From contig CAVWYD010000013.1 of the NCBI GenBank assembly GCA_963759055.1, forward strand, positions 1 through 64,000: 64,000 nt of DNA, read 5' to 3'. The notes below the pieces were generated by a model. That model was not told the origin of the DNA, searched no databases, and worked only from the letters and a program-made list of their open reading frames with translations. Every line of letters starts with the position of its first letter. Within the stretch, counting starts at the first letter, position 1. This DNA is from Thiosocius sp963759055. Lineage in GTDB: Bacteria; Pseudomonadota; Gammaproteobacteria; Chromatiales; Chromatiaceae. The translations under genes were made by a program, and so were the position numbers. Shown piece by piece: positions 46,066 to 53,632 of the stretch.

Positions 46066-46941
46066 ATGTCGCAACGCCATCCGATCGTCGCAGTAACAGG
46101 CTCCTCCGGGGCCGGCACATCCACAGTGAAGATTGCCCTGGAACATGTTTTTCAACGCCTCAACATTAATGCTGCAGTGGTGGAAGGAGACAGCTTTCAC
46201 CGCTACGACCGCAGGGAGATGCGAAAGCAACTGAAACTGGCAAAAAAGGGAAATCGCAATCTCACCCACTTTGGTCCCGAAGGAAACCTGTTCGACAAAC
46301 AATACGAACTGTTCCAGAGCTACGGCGAAAGCGGCACCGGTATGCGCCGCTACTACATCCACAACGAGGAAGAGGGCCAATTGCATGGCGCAAAACCGGG
46401 CACCTTCACAGAATGGCAACCATTACCGCCGGATACCGACCTGCTGTTTTACGAAGGCCTACACGGCGGCGTAGTGACCGACGAGTACAATGTCCGCGAA
46501 CAGGTTGATCTGTTAATTGGGGTTGCACCGACAATCAATCTCGAATGGATTCAGAAGATCAAGCGCGACACCGAAGAACGAGGCCACGAGCAGGAAGACG
46601 TCATGGATACGATATATCGGCGTATCTACGACTACATGCACTACATTGTCCCCCAGTTCTCCCGTACAAATATCAATTTTCAACGCACGCCGCTGGTCGA
46701 CACTTCTGATCCATTTATCCGACGTGAAATACCCACACCCGAACAAAGCCTGGTGATAATACATTTTCTCCAGCCCGGGATTTCCGATGAACACAAACTG
46801 CAGCTCAAGGGCTTAATCGAAGGCACGGTGATCACCGGGTTCAACACTCTGGTAATTCCAGGCACCAAGATGAGTTATGCGATGGAGATGATTCTGTCCA
46901 AGCGAATTTCAGCGTTACTGAAAAAACGCGGCCATCTTTGA
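46066..46941 (+). CDS. prkB: phosphoribulokinase (type I)
   Basis: 291 residues. P-loop GSSGAGTSTVKIAL near residue 12, DSFHRYDRREMRKQLKLA near 42 (conserved Asp/His/Arg region), FTEWQPLPPDTDLLFYEGLHGGV near 120 and SDPFIRREIP match proteobacterial PRK. It phosphorylates ribulose 5-phosphate to RuBP for the Calvin cycle. An excellent AAAGGAGATATACAG precedes the ATG. The gene is stand-alone: no rubisco is in the window. Confidence 0.95.
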   Translation: MSQRHPIVAVTGSSGAGTSTVKIALEHVFQRLNINAAVVEGDSFHRYDRREMRKQLKLAKKGNRNLTHFGPEGNLFDKQYELFQSYGESGTGMRRYYIHNEEEGQLHGAKPGTFTEWQPLPPDTDLLFYEGLHGGVVTDEYNVREQVDLLIGVAPTINLEWIQKIKRDTEERGHEQEDVMDTIYRRIYDYMHYIVPQFSRTNINFQRTPLVDTSDPFIRREIPTPEQSLVIIHFLQPGISDEHKLQLKGLIEGTVITGFNTLVIPGTKMSYAMEMILSKRISALLKKRGHL

Positions 46942-46962
46942 GACGCCAAGGCGGGGGCATCG

Positions 46963-46981
46963 GGCCGAAGAGCAATCGGCC
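46963..46981 (+). terminator. possible hairpin after prkB
   Basis: GGCCGA and TCGGCC pair as a 6-bp stem around a 7-nt loop (AGAGCAA), about 20 bp after the stop codon. The following bases are not T-rich, so the terminator call is weak. Confidence 0.3.
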
Positions 46982-47102
46982 TCACAGTAGCGAGGCTATG
47001 CCTGTGTTGGTCGGCCGCCATAAATCGCACCCCGGAGATCCGTAGTCCAGTTCCAACCTCGGTGTAGAGAAGCCAAATAATACGCTTTCAGTCGGCAGCC
47101 AC

Positions 47103-47315
47103 TCAACGGCGATACAAGCGTTGATTTACCTGTTCTCGCCAGACCGCCCTTTCCGCCTGCGTCCAGGTTTCTTGCTCTTCGGCGCTTGTTGAATCCGTTT
47201 CGTCTGGGCCTGTTGCAGGCCCACGAGTCGCCGGTTCATTGATGCTTGGCAGCACAAAGAACCAGAGCATCAAGCCAAAGGCGGTAATCAGGATGAGAAG
47301 TCGCCGAAGCGGCAT
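47103..47315 (-). CDS. small single-helix membrane protein
   Basis: 70 residues: LRRLLILITAFGLMLWFFVLP is one membrane-spanning helix, followed by an acidic linker and a basic end (ERAVWREQVNQRLYRR). It might be a signal-anchored protein with its tail outside. The ATG at 47315 is chosen because GGAG lies 6 nt upstream. No family recognised. It is isolated. Confidence 0.5.
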   Translation of the reverse strand: MPLRRLLILITAFGLMLWFFVLPSINEPATRGPATGPDETDSTSAEEQETWTQAERAVWREQVNQRLYRR

Positions 47316-47773
47316 TGAGAGCTCCATCAGTGATGGCTTCTATACTGAGATTCTAGCCCACCGGCTGGTTTGCGTTATCGGGGGAACAGCAGACAGCCAG
47401 CCGCAGAACTGTTGATACTATTGACCCGGCCATCGAATATGTCGCATGCAGGGCTTCAAGAATGCTCCGGATCACGGCGTGTCTCGCGGACAATATCGCC
47501 CGCCAACGCGTCGTCAGGGTGGATTTGGGCGCCTGGATGCCATTCAGCGACAATTCACGCGTCAGCGCGACGGCTGACTGGATGCATCGATCGTCTTAAG
47601 CGGGCGACTCGCTTGGAGGAAAAAACATTTCATACTGCTTATACTTTTTGGGCTGACTGCCTGCCGGTTTCTCGGAAATCTCTACCCCTATGCGGGATTT
47701 TATGGATGATCATAGACAAACAACACTCGAAAAGATCCGACCATCGGAACTGACCCATTACCGGAACAATAAT
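47316..47773. other. intergenic region, no gene recognised
   Basis: About 460 bp without a supported gene. A minus-strand frame (47353-47553) lacks an RBS and a recognisable family. The last part leads into the frameshifted repeat-protein gene at 47774. Confidence 0.4.
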
Positions 47774-47921
47774 ATGCCACCCAACAAGATATCCGCCTTA
47801 ACAGTTTGGCTTTTGATCTCGTCGTCACTGTCAGCCGCACGCCGCGGCGGAAACCCTGCCCGAGGAGCCCTCTTCTCTCATCCCGTTCCTTGTCGTCGGT
47901 GTTGCGACCATTGTTGTCGCG
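47774..47921 (+). pseudogene. 5' part (signal peptide) of a frameshifted repeat protein
   Basis: From the ATG at 47774 the frame reads a signal-peptide-like start (MPPNKISALTVWLLISSSLS) and then runs out of register near 47840. If one C at 47840 is dropped, the frame continues AAAAAETLPEEPSSLIPFLVVGVATIVVAV into the frame of the next entry. The hydrophobic stretch would then be a membrane anchor. It is likely the true N-terminus of the gene at 47922, separated by a one-base insertion (real or sequencing error). Confidence 0.55.
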
Positions 47922-48806
47922 GTGCTTCTGATAACAGGCCTCACTCTCTGGAGCCGGAAGCAGGATGAAATCAGCAGTATGATGTATTTCTGCATCGATT
48001 TTCTGATCAACACAACAAATACGACCGAACGCCATCGGGCCGCCAAGCTCCTTGGTCAGGCGAAAAATCCCGGGGCTCTGCTGGTTCTGATTGATGTTAT
48101 CAATGACGAATCCGCCGAAGAGGATATTCGCGAGGCAGCGCGGGATGCGTTGCTGGACATGAGTGAGAGATATCGCAGGTTTAGCAAAGTAATCGGGAGA
48201 CTCTTGGCCGCCGCCGAGGTTAACGACCATGAGCGGACTGTCGAGCTGCTGAAGACTCATTTCGAGCATGAGGACAGAAAATATGTTCAGAGCGCCTACG
48301 TCATCGGCAGAGAACTGGTAAGACTGGAAAAATATGCTGACGCCAGAGAGTGGCTGCATATCGCGGAGGTCAGGAACAGGAAGTTTCCGATGTACGTGGA
48401 TCAGATCAGAGACTTTACCGACAGGTGCAACCAGCATCTTTTCGCCGAGGGTGACATGGCCTTCAAGGCAGGGGATTTTCACCTGGCCAACGAGCGCTTC
48501 GCCCGGGCTGCACATGGGTTGAGCACTGAACTCAACAAGCAGTTTGCCTATTATCTGCGCGCCGCCTGTGTCTACTGCAAACTCGAGGAATACGAGAACG
48601 CCAGCGAGGCGTTACTGCAGGCGCTCCATCATCAGCAGGAGACGGATACCGCGCTGGAGATGAATAAGCTGGTTACCGAAATGCTAAGTCTGGTCGAAGA
48701 CAATCCGCGGGCAAAAGAGGAGCACCAGAATTTGTTAAAAGAGCTGGACCGGTTCGTGAACCAGACCATGGACAGCCTCTCTACCCGGGTTTCCCATACT
48801 CGATGA
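47922..48806 (+). CDS. membrane-anchored HEAT/TPR-like repeat protein
   Basis: 294 residues in the open frame. N-terminal helical repeats read like HEAT/armadillo turns (ERHRAAKLLGQAKNPGALLVLIDVINDESAEEDIREAARDALLDM), and from about residue 100 TPR-like helical pairs follow (RELVRLEKYADAREWLHIAE, MAFKAGDFHLANERFARAA, VYCKLEEYENASEALLQAL), ending in an acidic helix. In frame upstream of the GTG is a hydrophobic segment (PFLVVGVATIVVAVLLITG), so the real start is probably at 47774 with a one-base shift between. Function unknown; it looks like a scaffold. Confidence 0.6.
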   Translation: MLLITGLTLWSRKQDEISSMMYFCIDFLINTTNTTERHRAAKLLGQAKNPGALLVLIDVINDESAEEDIREAARDALLDMSERYRRFSKVIGRLLAAAEVNDHERTVELLKTHFEHEDRKYVQSAYVIGRELVRLEKYADAREWLHIAEVRNRKFPMYVDQIRDFTDRCNQHLFAEGDMAFKAGDFHLANERFARAAHGLSTELNKQFAYYLRAACVYCKLEEYENASEALLQALHHQQETDTALEMNKLVTEMLSLVEDNPRAKEEHQNLLKELDRFVNQTMDSLSTRVSHTR

Positions 48807-48864
48807 GGGCGGATTGGACTTGAGCGGCCGTGAACCATGACTTGCTAAAGGGCCGGAGTGAATC

Positions 48865-49125
48865 TAGCCTGCAAATTGCACCAGTATCCGGGATGATCGC
48901 GCCGGCCAGGTGCGATTGGACGCCGCTCTGGAGCGAAAGGCATAGCCGTAGCTATGACTTGAGTGAAGAGCAAGTGCAAGCGTGCCTGGGCAAGCGAGGG
49001 CCTGGATAGGTCACAGGCGGTTCACAAACTGTGCCGGCAGTTAATCACAAGGATATCGCGATCTGCCGCATTCACAACGGGGCCTCCATGCCCGCCTGTG
49101 AACGACTGGTGCAATTTGCAGGCTA
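48865..49125. mobile_element. MITE-like element with 21-bp perfect inverted ends
   Basis: The 261-bp segment begins TAGCCTGCAAATTGCACCAG and ends with the exact reverse complement (21 bp). Its outermost bases are TA on both sides, consistent with a TA target duplication as made by Tc1/mariner/IS630-type transposases. There is no frame of useful length inside. It differs in sequence from the element at 27385. No matching transposase is in the window, so mobilisation would be in trans. Confidence 0.7.
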
Positions 49126-49213
49126 ACTCGGTCATTTGAACAAATCGCTCAGGCATCTTCGCGTGAAGTTCCTCATGCCCACTGCGGACAAAGCAAACCG
49201 AGTCGAGGCAAGG

Positions 49214-49235
49214 GCCGGAGAGCTGGCTCTCCGGC
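49214..49235 (-). terminator. hairpin downstream of the SYLF gene
   Basis: GCCGGAGAGC and GCTCTCCGGC form a perfect 10-bp stem with a 2-nt loop, about 60 bp past the SYLF stop codon. On the plus strand it is followed by TTCGTCTTC. It may terminate the SYLF transcript. Confidence 0.45.
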
Positions 49236-49293
49236 TTCGTCTTCGGCAGCGGATGAATCGGCAGGCAGCCGATGCATCCGTTGGGTCGTCTCG

Positions 49294-49857
49294 TTAACGG
49301 GCCTTGTAACTGAATTTTTGCCCGCCGACGCTGGCTTCGTACATCAAGCCGCCTTTGGTGATGGTGAAGGTGGCCATGCCTTTGTAGTAACTTCCTACAG
49401 TGTTTGCATTGTTCTTGCCGCCACTGGCCGAGGCTGAACTGCCGCTGGTCTTTGCGGAACCGCCGGCTGCAGCAGTCAGAGCCACGGCTTGGGCATCGGC
49501 ACCGAACTCGAAGTTGCCTCCGGTGAATTCATCCAGTGCGCGCTCGTCTTCAAAGAAGATCACCTGACTGAAGCCGGAGCCGCCCAGCTGAAAGCCGATA
49601 GTCGCCTGCGTCATCGAGGTATCACCAATGACTTTACCGCCCTGATAGACGCGACCCTCACCGTAGGCACCACCGACCACGAAACCGGCCTTGCCGATGG
49701 TAGGAAACAGTGCGTACGCATGGGCGCTGTCGAACATATTGGAGGCGCCTGCGTCCGCGAACATTTTCTTGGTGTCTGAGTAGCTGTCGGCCAATGCAGA
49801 CGCAACGGGCAGGAGCAGTAGCACTCCGAATAGCGTGGCACGTAGATATGGCTTCAT
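49294..49857 (-). CDS. secreted SYLF (Ysc84) domain lipid-binding protein
   Basis: 187 residues with signal peptide (MKPYLRATLFGVLLLLPVASALA). The SYLF core follows: AYALFPTIGKAGFVVGGAYGEGRVYQ and MTQATIGFQLGGSGFSQVIFFED, with a conserved Glu/Asp in FEDERALDEF. SYLF domains bind phosphoinositides or membrane lipids; the bacterial role is not settled. GAGGAAAA precedes the ATG at 49857 by 8 nt. The C-terminus is Ser/Ala/Gly-rich and then GGLMYEASVGGQKFSYKAR. Confidence 0.85.
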   Translation of the reverse strand: MKPYLRATLFGVLLLLPVASALADSYSDTKKMFADAGASNMFDSAHAYALFPTIGKAGFVVGGAYGEGRVYQGGKVIGDTSMTQATIGFQLGGSGFSQVIFFEDERALDEFTGGNFEFGADAQAVALTAAAGGSAKTSGSSASASGGKNNANTVGSYYKGMATFTITKGGLMYEASVGGQKFSYKAR

Positions 49858-50095
49858 CTTTGTTTTCCTCATGTGGTAAGGCGCTATGGGGTTGGATATA
49901 TTACGCGAATACGGATCAGGAACCGGCAGGTTCGTGTGGTTCCCGCCGTGGAAGCCCATCTGGCCCAATGACCGGCCAGTTGACTGCTGCCGTTTACCCT
50001 GAGTGACGTTCGCCCTCGACCACCTCCTGCCGACCAACGCACTTACGATCTGCCATGCTGCTCTTGCTGAGTACATAGTGGGCAGCGGCGAATTC

Positions 50096-50272
50096 TCAAT
50101 TGTTTCTCCGTTCGAATCCGCTTCGGCGATCACTCGATACAAGATTTTCGTCACAATCTCGGAAGGGAACTCTCAATAGGTGAAATAAAATCCTGTTGTG
50201 CCGGCGATCTACTCTTTCCCGCAACGCATGTGATGGGTTTTTCCTATCATCAAATACTGGCCAAGTGTCCAT
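50096..50272 (-). CDS. small basic protein with RRSGFERR motif
   Basis: 58 residues beginning MDTWPVFDDRKNPSH. AAGGAG sits 5 nt before the ATG, which supports a real gene; the longer frame lacks this. The chain is Arg-rich and ends SSDRRSGFERRNN. Short RRSG(F/x)xRR motifs recur in small signalling-associated proteins, but I cannot assign a family. It is in a region otherwise rich in remnants. Confidence 0.4.
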   Translation of the reverse strand: MDTWPVFDDRKNPSHALRERVDRRHNRILFHLLRVPFRDCDENLVSSDRRSGFERRNN

Positions 50273-50617
50273 GACGTCTCCTTCATCAAGATCCGCAACT
50301 TTCCGTCGCTGCCTCGCAGCAGCTATGGATTTCCACCTCCCTACCATCTTCAATACGCTCTTAATCAGTAAGACACGTTGACTATTGTCATTCAGAAACA
50401 TCATGAAACAATCTTGCACGGTGTGTCCTTCCGCATCAAAGCGGCCAACATGCTGCCTTCGTCGGCAGACACTGCGAAACGGACGGGCGGGATTTTCCCC
50501 GGTGGTTAATTTGCCGCCATTTTCGATCAACTCCTGGATGTTTGCCAGAGGTTGTCAGGGAGTGATGTCCTCTTGCTCATGCAGCACGCTCGAAGTTGCC
50601 CTTCTCTTCAGCGGCGA
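50273..50617. other. gene-poor stretch, no gene recognised
   Basis: 345 bp between the small Arg-rich gene and the transposase remnant. I see no supported gene, repeat or RNA. It may be the decayed inner part of an insertion sequence. Confidence 0.35.
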
Positions 50618-50745
50618 ATTTATCCCACTCCGGACGAAGCACGAGCTGATGTGTTTGATTACATCGAGTTGTTCTACAACACCAGGCGCCGCCACGGTTA
50701 CAACGATGGCCTGTCGCCGGTAAAGTACGAGCAACGCGAGTCCGA
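50618..50745 (+). pseudogene. C-terminal remnant of an IS3-family transposase
   Basis: The frame reads DEARADVFDYIELFYN then TRRRHGYNDGLSPVKYEQR. This is the end of an IS3-type OrfB, whose catalytic domain ends REARADVFDYIEMFYNRRRRHSxxGxxSPxxYE. The catalytic DDE region upstream is missing and the ends of the element are not recognisable. It lies about 115 bp upstream of the cytochrome c gene. Confidence 0.65.
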
Positions 50746-50860
50746 ACGGCTCGGTTCTCCGCCGCTTAATCAGGTCGTAGGCAATTTTAGGCTGACGCCG
50801 CTTGCCGTAAGCGCTACATTCCTGCTTGGGGATCGGAGCCCGGCCCAGGAGGAAATACGC

Positions 50861-51166
50861 ATGATGAGTGACTGTCACCGGAGGATACATGGCCGTGTGA
50901 TGGCAGTGCTGCTGCTTGAGTTGTTCTTATCTGCGCCGGTTTTTGCGGCGGACTTCGACCGCGGCCGGGCATTGTACGAGAACCACTGCCAAACCTGCCA
51001 TGAAGACTGGGCACACACCCGCGGCAATCGCAAGGTCGCCACGCTCGACGGCCTGCGCGCGCGGGTAGCCTCATGGAGCGTGCATTCCGGCCTAGATTGG
51101 GGGACGGAGGAGATAAGCGCGGTAACGCGCTACCTGAACCGGCGGTTCTATCAGCTTGTACCCTAA
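50861..51166 (+). CDS. small monoheme c-type cytochrome
   Basis: 101 residues with a hydrophobic signal (VMAVLLLELFLSAPVFA) and one heme site CQTCH in the first third of the mature chain (GRALYENHCQTCHED). The rest is a short helical cytochrome with NRKVATLDGLRARVASW and a WGTEEISAVTRYLNRRFY end. There is no Met after the heme site, so the sixth iron ligand is not the usual Met; a His (in WAHT or SVHSG) is possible. AGGAGG precedes the ATG. Electron transfer partner unknown. Confidence 0.8.
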   Translation: MMSDCHRRIHGRVMAVLLLELFLSAPVFAADFDRGRALYENHCQTCHEDWAHTRGNRKVATLDGLRARVASWSVHSGLDWGTEEISAVTRYLNRRFYQLVP

Positions 51167-51198
51167 TGGGCCATGCGGGAAGTTCGATGCCGCATCGA

Positions 51199-52365
51199 TC
51201 AGTTTCCGCGATGCTCACGCTGGGCGAGCAGCGCCTCCATGGCCCCCAGAAGCCCGGGGATGTCCTGACGTTTGATCCGGACGTCAACGTGAACCAATCC
51301 GTCTATCACAAATAGACTTACCTGCTCAGGCGGCAAAGCTTGGGCCAGTGCTAGGCTTTCGGAGTAGGGGATCATGGTGTCGCTGCGGCCATGAACCAGG
51401 ATGACCTCGGCCTGCAGAGCCGCCAGGTCTCTGGAAGCAGGATTCAGACCTTCGAGTTCGATGAGGATACTGGCCGGCAACTGCTGAATGAGTTCCGGTA
51501 CGCGGTTCGGATCCTCGTTGGTTATCAATCGGTAAAACGCCTGGGCGTCGGGCCCAAGAGTCGCCGACGAAACGGCGGATGCCACCTCACCATATTCCAG
51601 GCCCTCGTGTGCAAGAGTCCGCAGGCTTGCCCGGTCCCCACGGCGTTCGAAGAGGTCGGCATTGGACAGCGTGAACACCCATTTGTTGTAGGGACTGGGT
51701 TGGAGGTATTGCCAGTGCCTGTCGGGTTCCGTTTTGAAATAGCCCGTCGTGAAGTAGGTGACGATGGAGTGCAGGTTGTAGTAGCCGCCGAGGGTGATTA
51801 CGAAATCGACTTCATCGCGGATATCGGGTTCGAGCGCCGCCATCAGTGCCGGACCGGCGCCATAGCTGAAACCGGCGATACCCACCCGGCCGGGTACCGG
51901 ATCCTTCCGGGAATTCAGATGCCGGAAGGCGTCGGCGACCTCGCGTACGTCATGGGCGCGCACCCTATAATGACGCGGCCCCTGCAGGTCAGGCACCAGC
52001 ACGGCGAATTGCAGCCGCGCCAGGGTATGCGCCAGTGCGACGATACGGCTGTCGTCTTTCCCGCGGGGAACCACGCCGGGAACCAATACAATGCCTGCCC
52101 TTGTCCCTTGCGAAGAAAGATAGAGGTCACCTTGGTAGGCGCGTCCCTCGATGTTGAAGTCGACGGCGTGGCGTTCGGGTCGGGGCGTCTTATCCTTCAG
52201 CCGGCTCCCACCGAATCCCGCCGCAATGTCCTCAAGGGCCAATGCGGCGTCCGAGTCACCAGGAAGGCGTGGCGTGCAGGCTGCCAGGATTGCAGCAAAG
52301 ACCAATACTGACAGGACCGCAATGCCACGGCGCTGCCTATCCCGAATGTTGCACCAGTCGATCAT
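51199..52365 (-). CDS. lipoprotein alpha/beta hydrolase
   Basis: About 388 residues. The N-terminus contains a lipobox (VLVFAAILAAC, Cys followed by Thr), so it is probably a periplasmic, lipid-anchored hydrolase. The fold shows nucleophile GFSYGAGPAL, acid in HGRSDTMIPY and base in GLVHVD, in the order expected for the dienelactone-hydrolase/prolyl-oligopeptidase-like group. The substrate is unknown. The ATG at 52365 places the signal at the start; the frame extends upstream to 52464 without a better RBS. Confidence 0.7.
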   Translation of the reverse strand: MIDWCNIRDRQRRGIAVLSVLVFAAILAACTPRLPGDSDAALALEDIAAGFGGSRLKDKTPRPERHAVDFNIEGRAYQGDLYLSSQGTRAGIVLVPGVVPRGKDDSRIVALAHTLARLQFAVLVPDLQGPRHYRVRAHDVREVADAFRHLNSRKDPVPGRVGIAGFSYGAGPALMAALEPDIRDEVDFVITLGGYYNLHSIVTYFTTGYFKTEPDRHWQYLQPSPYNKWVFTLSNADLFERRGDRASLRTLAHEGLEYGEVASAVSSATLGPDAQAFYRLITNEDPNRVPELIQQLPASILIELEGLNPASRDLAALQAEVILVHGRSDTMIPYSESLALAQALPPEQVSLFVIDGLVHVDVRIKRQDIPGLLGAMEALLAQREHRGN

Positions 52366-52593
52366 GGACCGATGAGAAGGCTTTGGCCTGGATGCAGTGG
52401 CATGCAATTTCTCGGTGTTTGCGGAGGAATTCAGATTATGAATCGTCTGGATGGGAATGCCCATGGAGATCAGGCGGAAAAATTTGCGTGGTGAGCGATT
52501 TGAAGTCGCTTCGATATTCGTGGCGGGTCACGTTGTCCAGGTAGGCTCGCTGATTAGATGGTAAATCTTGATCTACGTTGAGCAGCGGCGCCC

Positions 52594-53298
52594 CTAGTCC
52601 GCCATGAACCTGAACCGTGTTCGCAGCTCTCCCTCGAACAGGGCCTTGACACCCACATGACCGGGAGCCGAGCTCACGGTGCAACCGGGTTGATTCTCAG
52701 GCGCGTAATCCACCAGTTCGAGGTGGCGGGGATATTCGATCTCGATCGACAGCTGCAGGGGGTAGTAGCCATCAAGGAAACGGCGCATGAAAGGGCCATT
52801 CTGCAACTCGAATATCTGCATCCCGACAGAATGCAGGGCCTTGGTCTCGAGTCGCGCACAGACCTTCGAAGCCTCGCGGATACCGCGCAGCTGGATGGTA
52901 TTGGATTCCACAAAGGCCTTATCCATATTGTGAAAACTCAGAACCTCTAACGCACGCGTACGCCCCGGGCTGAAAACGATCTGTGCCTCCGCCACACGAT
53001 CGAGACTTTCGTGGCACTGCTCCATCAGCACCCAGCCATCCGCCAGCGACTGCCGGGTGATCACGACCCGACTGCGATGGTGGTGCACGGGCCCGGGCGG
53101 CGGTTCATGCAGAAACACCAACTCGCCCTCATTGACCGCGGCGATACGTTGCCGGTCCGACTCCTCCGCATCCACCCATGCCGGCCAATCCTGGTCTACC
53201 TGCTCCGCTGACGCCGAGATTGCGGACACCCATCCGCCGGACACGACGACCAGACATAGAGGCAGCACGAAAAAACGGTTTTTCCCGACAAATCGCAT
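52594..53298 (-). CDS. exported protein of unknown function
   Basis: 234 residues starting MRFVGKNRFFVLPLCLVVVSGGWVSA, a signal peptide. The mature chain (HHHRSRVVITRQSLADGWVLMEQCHESLDRVAEAQIVFSPGRTR, GVGVKAL-type end with FEGELRTRFRFMAD) has beta-rich character and two or three Cys; no family recognised. It begins 3 nt after the stop of the small upstream frame at 53302, suggesting coupling if that frame is real. Confidence 0.6.
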   Translation of the reverse strand: MRFVGKNRFFVLPLCLVVVSGGWVSAISASAEQVDQDWPAWVDAEESDRQRIAAVNEGELVFLHEPPPGPVHHHRSRVVITRQSLADGWVLMEQCHESLDRVAEAQIVFSPGRTRALEVLSFHNMDKAFVESNTIQLRGIREASKVCARLETKALHSVGMQIFELQNGPFMRRFLDGYYPLQLSIEIEYPRHLELVDYAPENQPGCTVSSAPGHVGVKALFEGELRTRFRFMAD

Positions 53299-53301
53299 GG
53301 C

Positions 53302-53535
53302 CTAACCTTCGTCGACCAGAGGCCGAGGGGGTGGATTCATGTTTCTTGAACACAGCCGGCTTGGGCTGTCGCTCGCAATTCTGCTCGCCAGTCTTACCAC
53401 CTCTGCCAGCAGTCGGCCACCGATCGCTACCTCGATGCCCAGCCGGTCCAGGTACGCCGTGCGGAGCGCGAAGCTGTTGGCTTGGCTGTGGGTGATGATG
53501 CGCGGCGGGTGACCGCTCAACAGCTGGAACCACAC
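53302..53535 (-). pseudogene. probable 5'-truncated gene fragment
   Basis: The 77-codon frame begins at a GTG and reads FQLLSGHPPRIITHSQANSF then ALRTAYLDRLGIEVAIGGRLLAEVV. This looks like the C-terminal end of a larger globular enzyme. An in-frame TGA lies shortly upstream (about 53555), and upstream sequence is not related. I could not name the family with confidence. It ends 3 nt before the start of the exported protein gene. Confidence 0.35.
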
Positions 53536-53632
53536 CCAAGTCTCGCCAATATCGAGAGGGTTTCAGCAGATGAGATAGAGAATGCTATCAGCTCAAAAAC
53601 CAACTGCCTGGACCTCTAAGAAGATATAAGGA

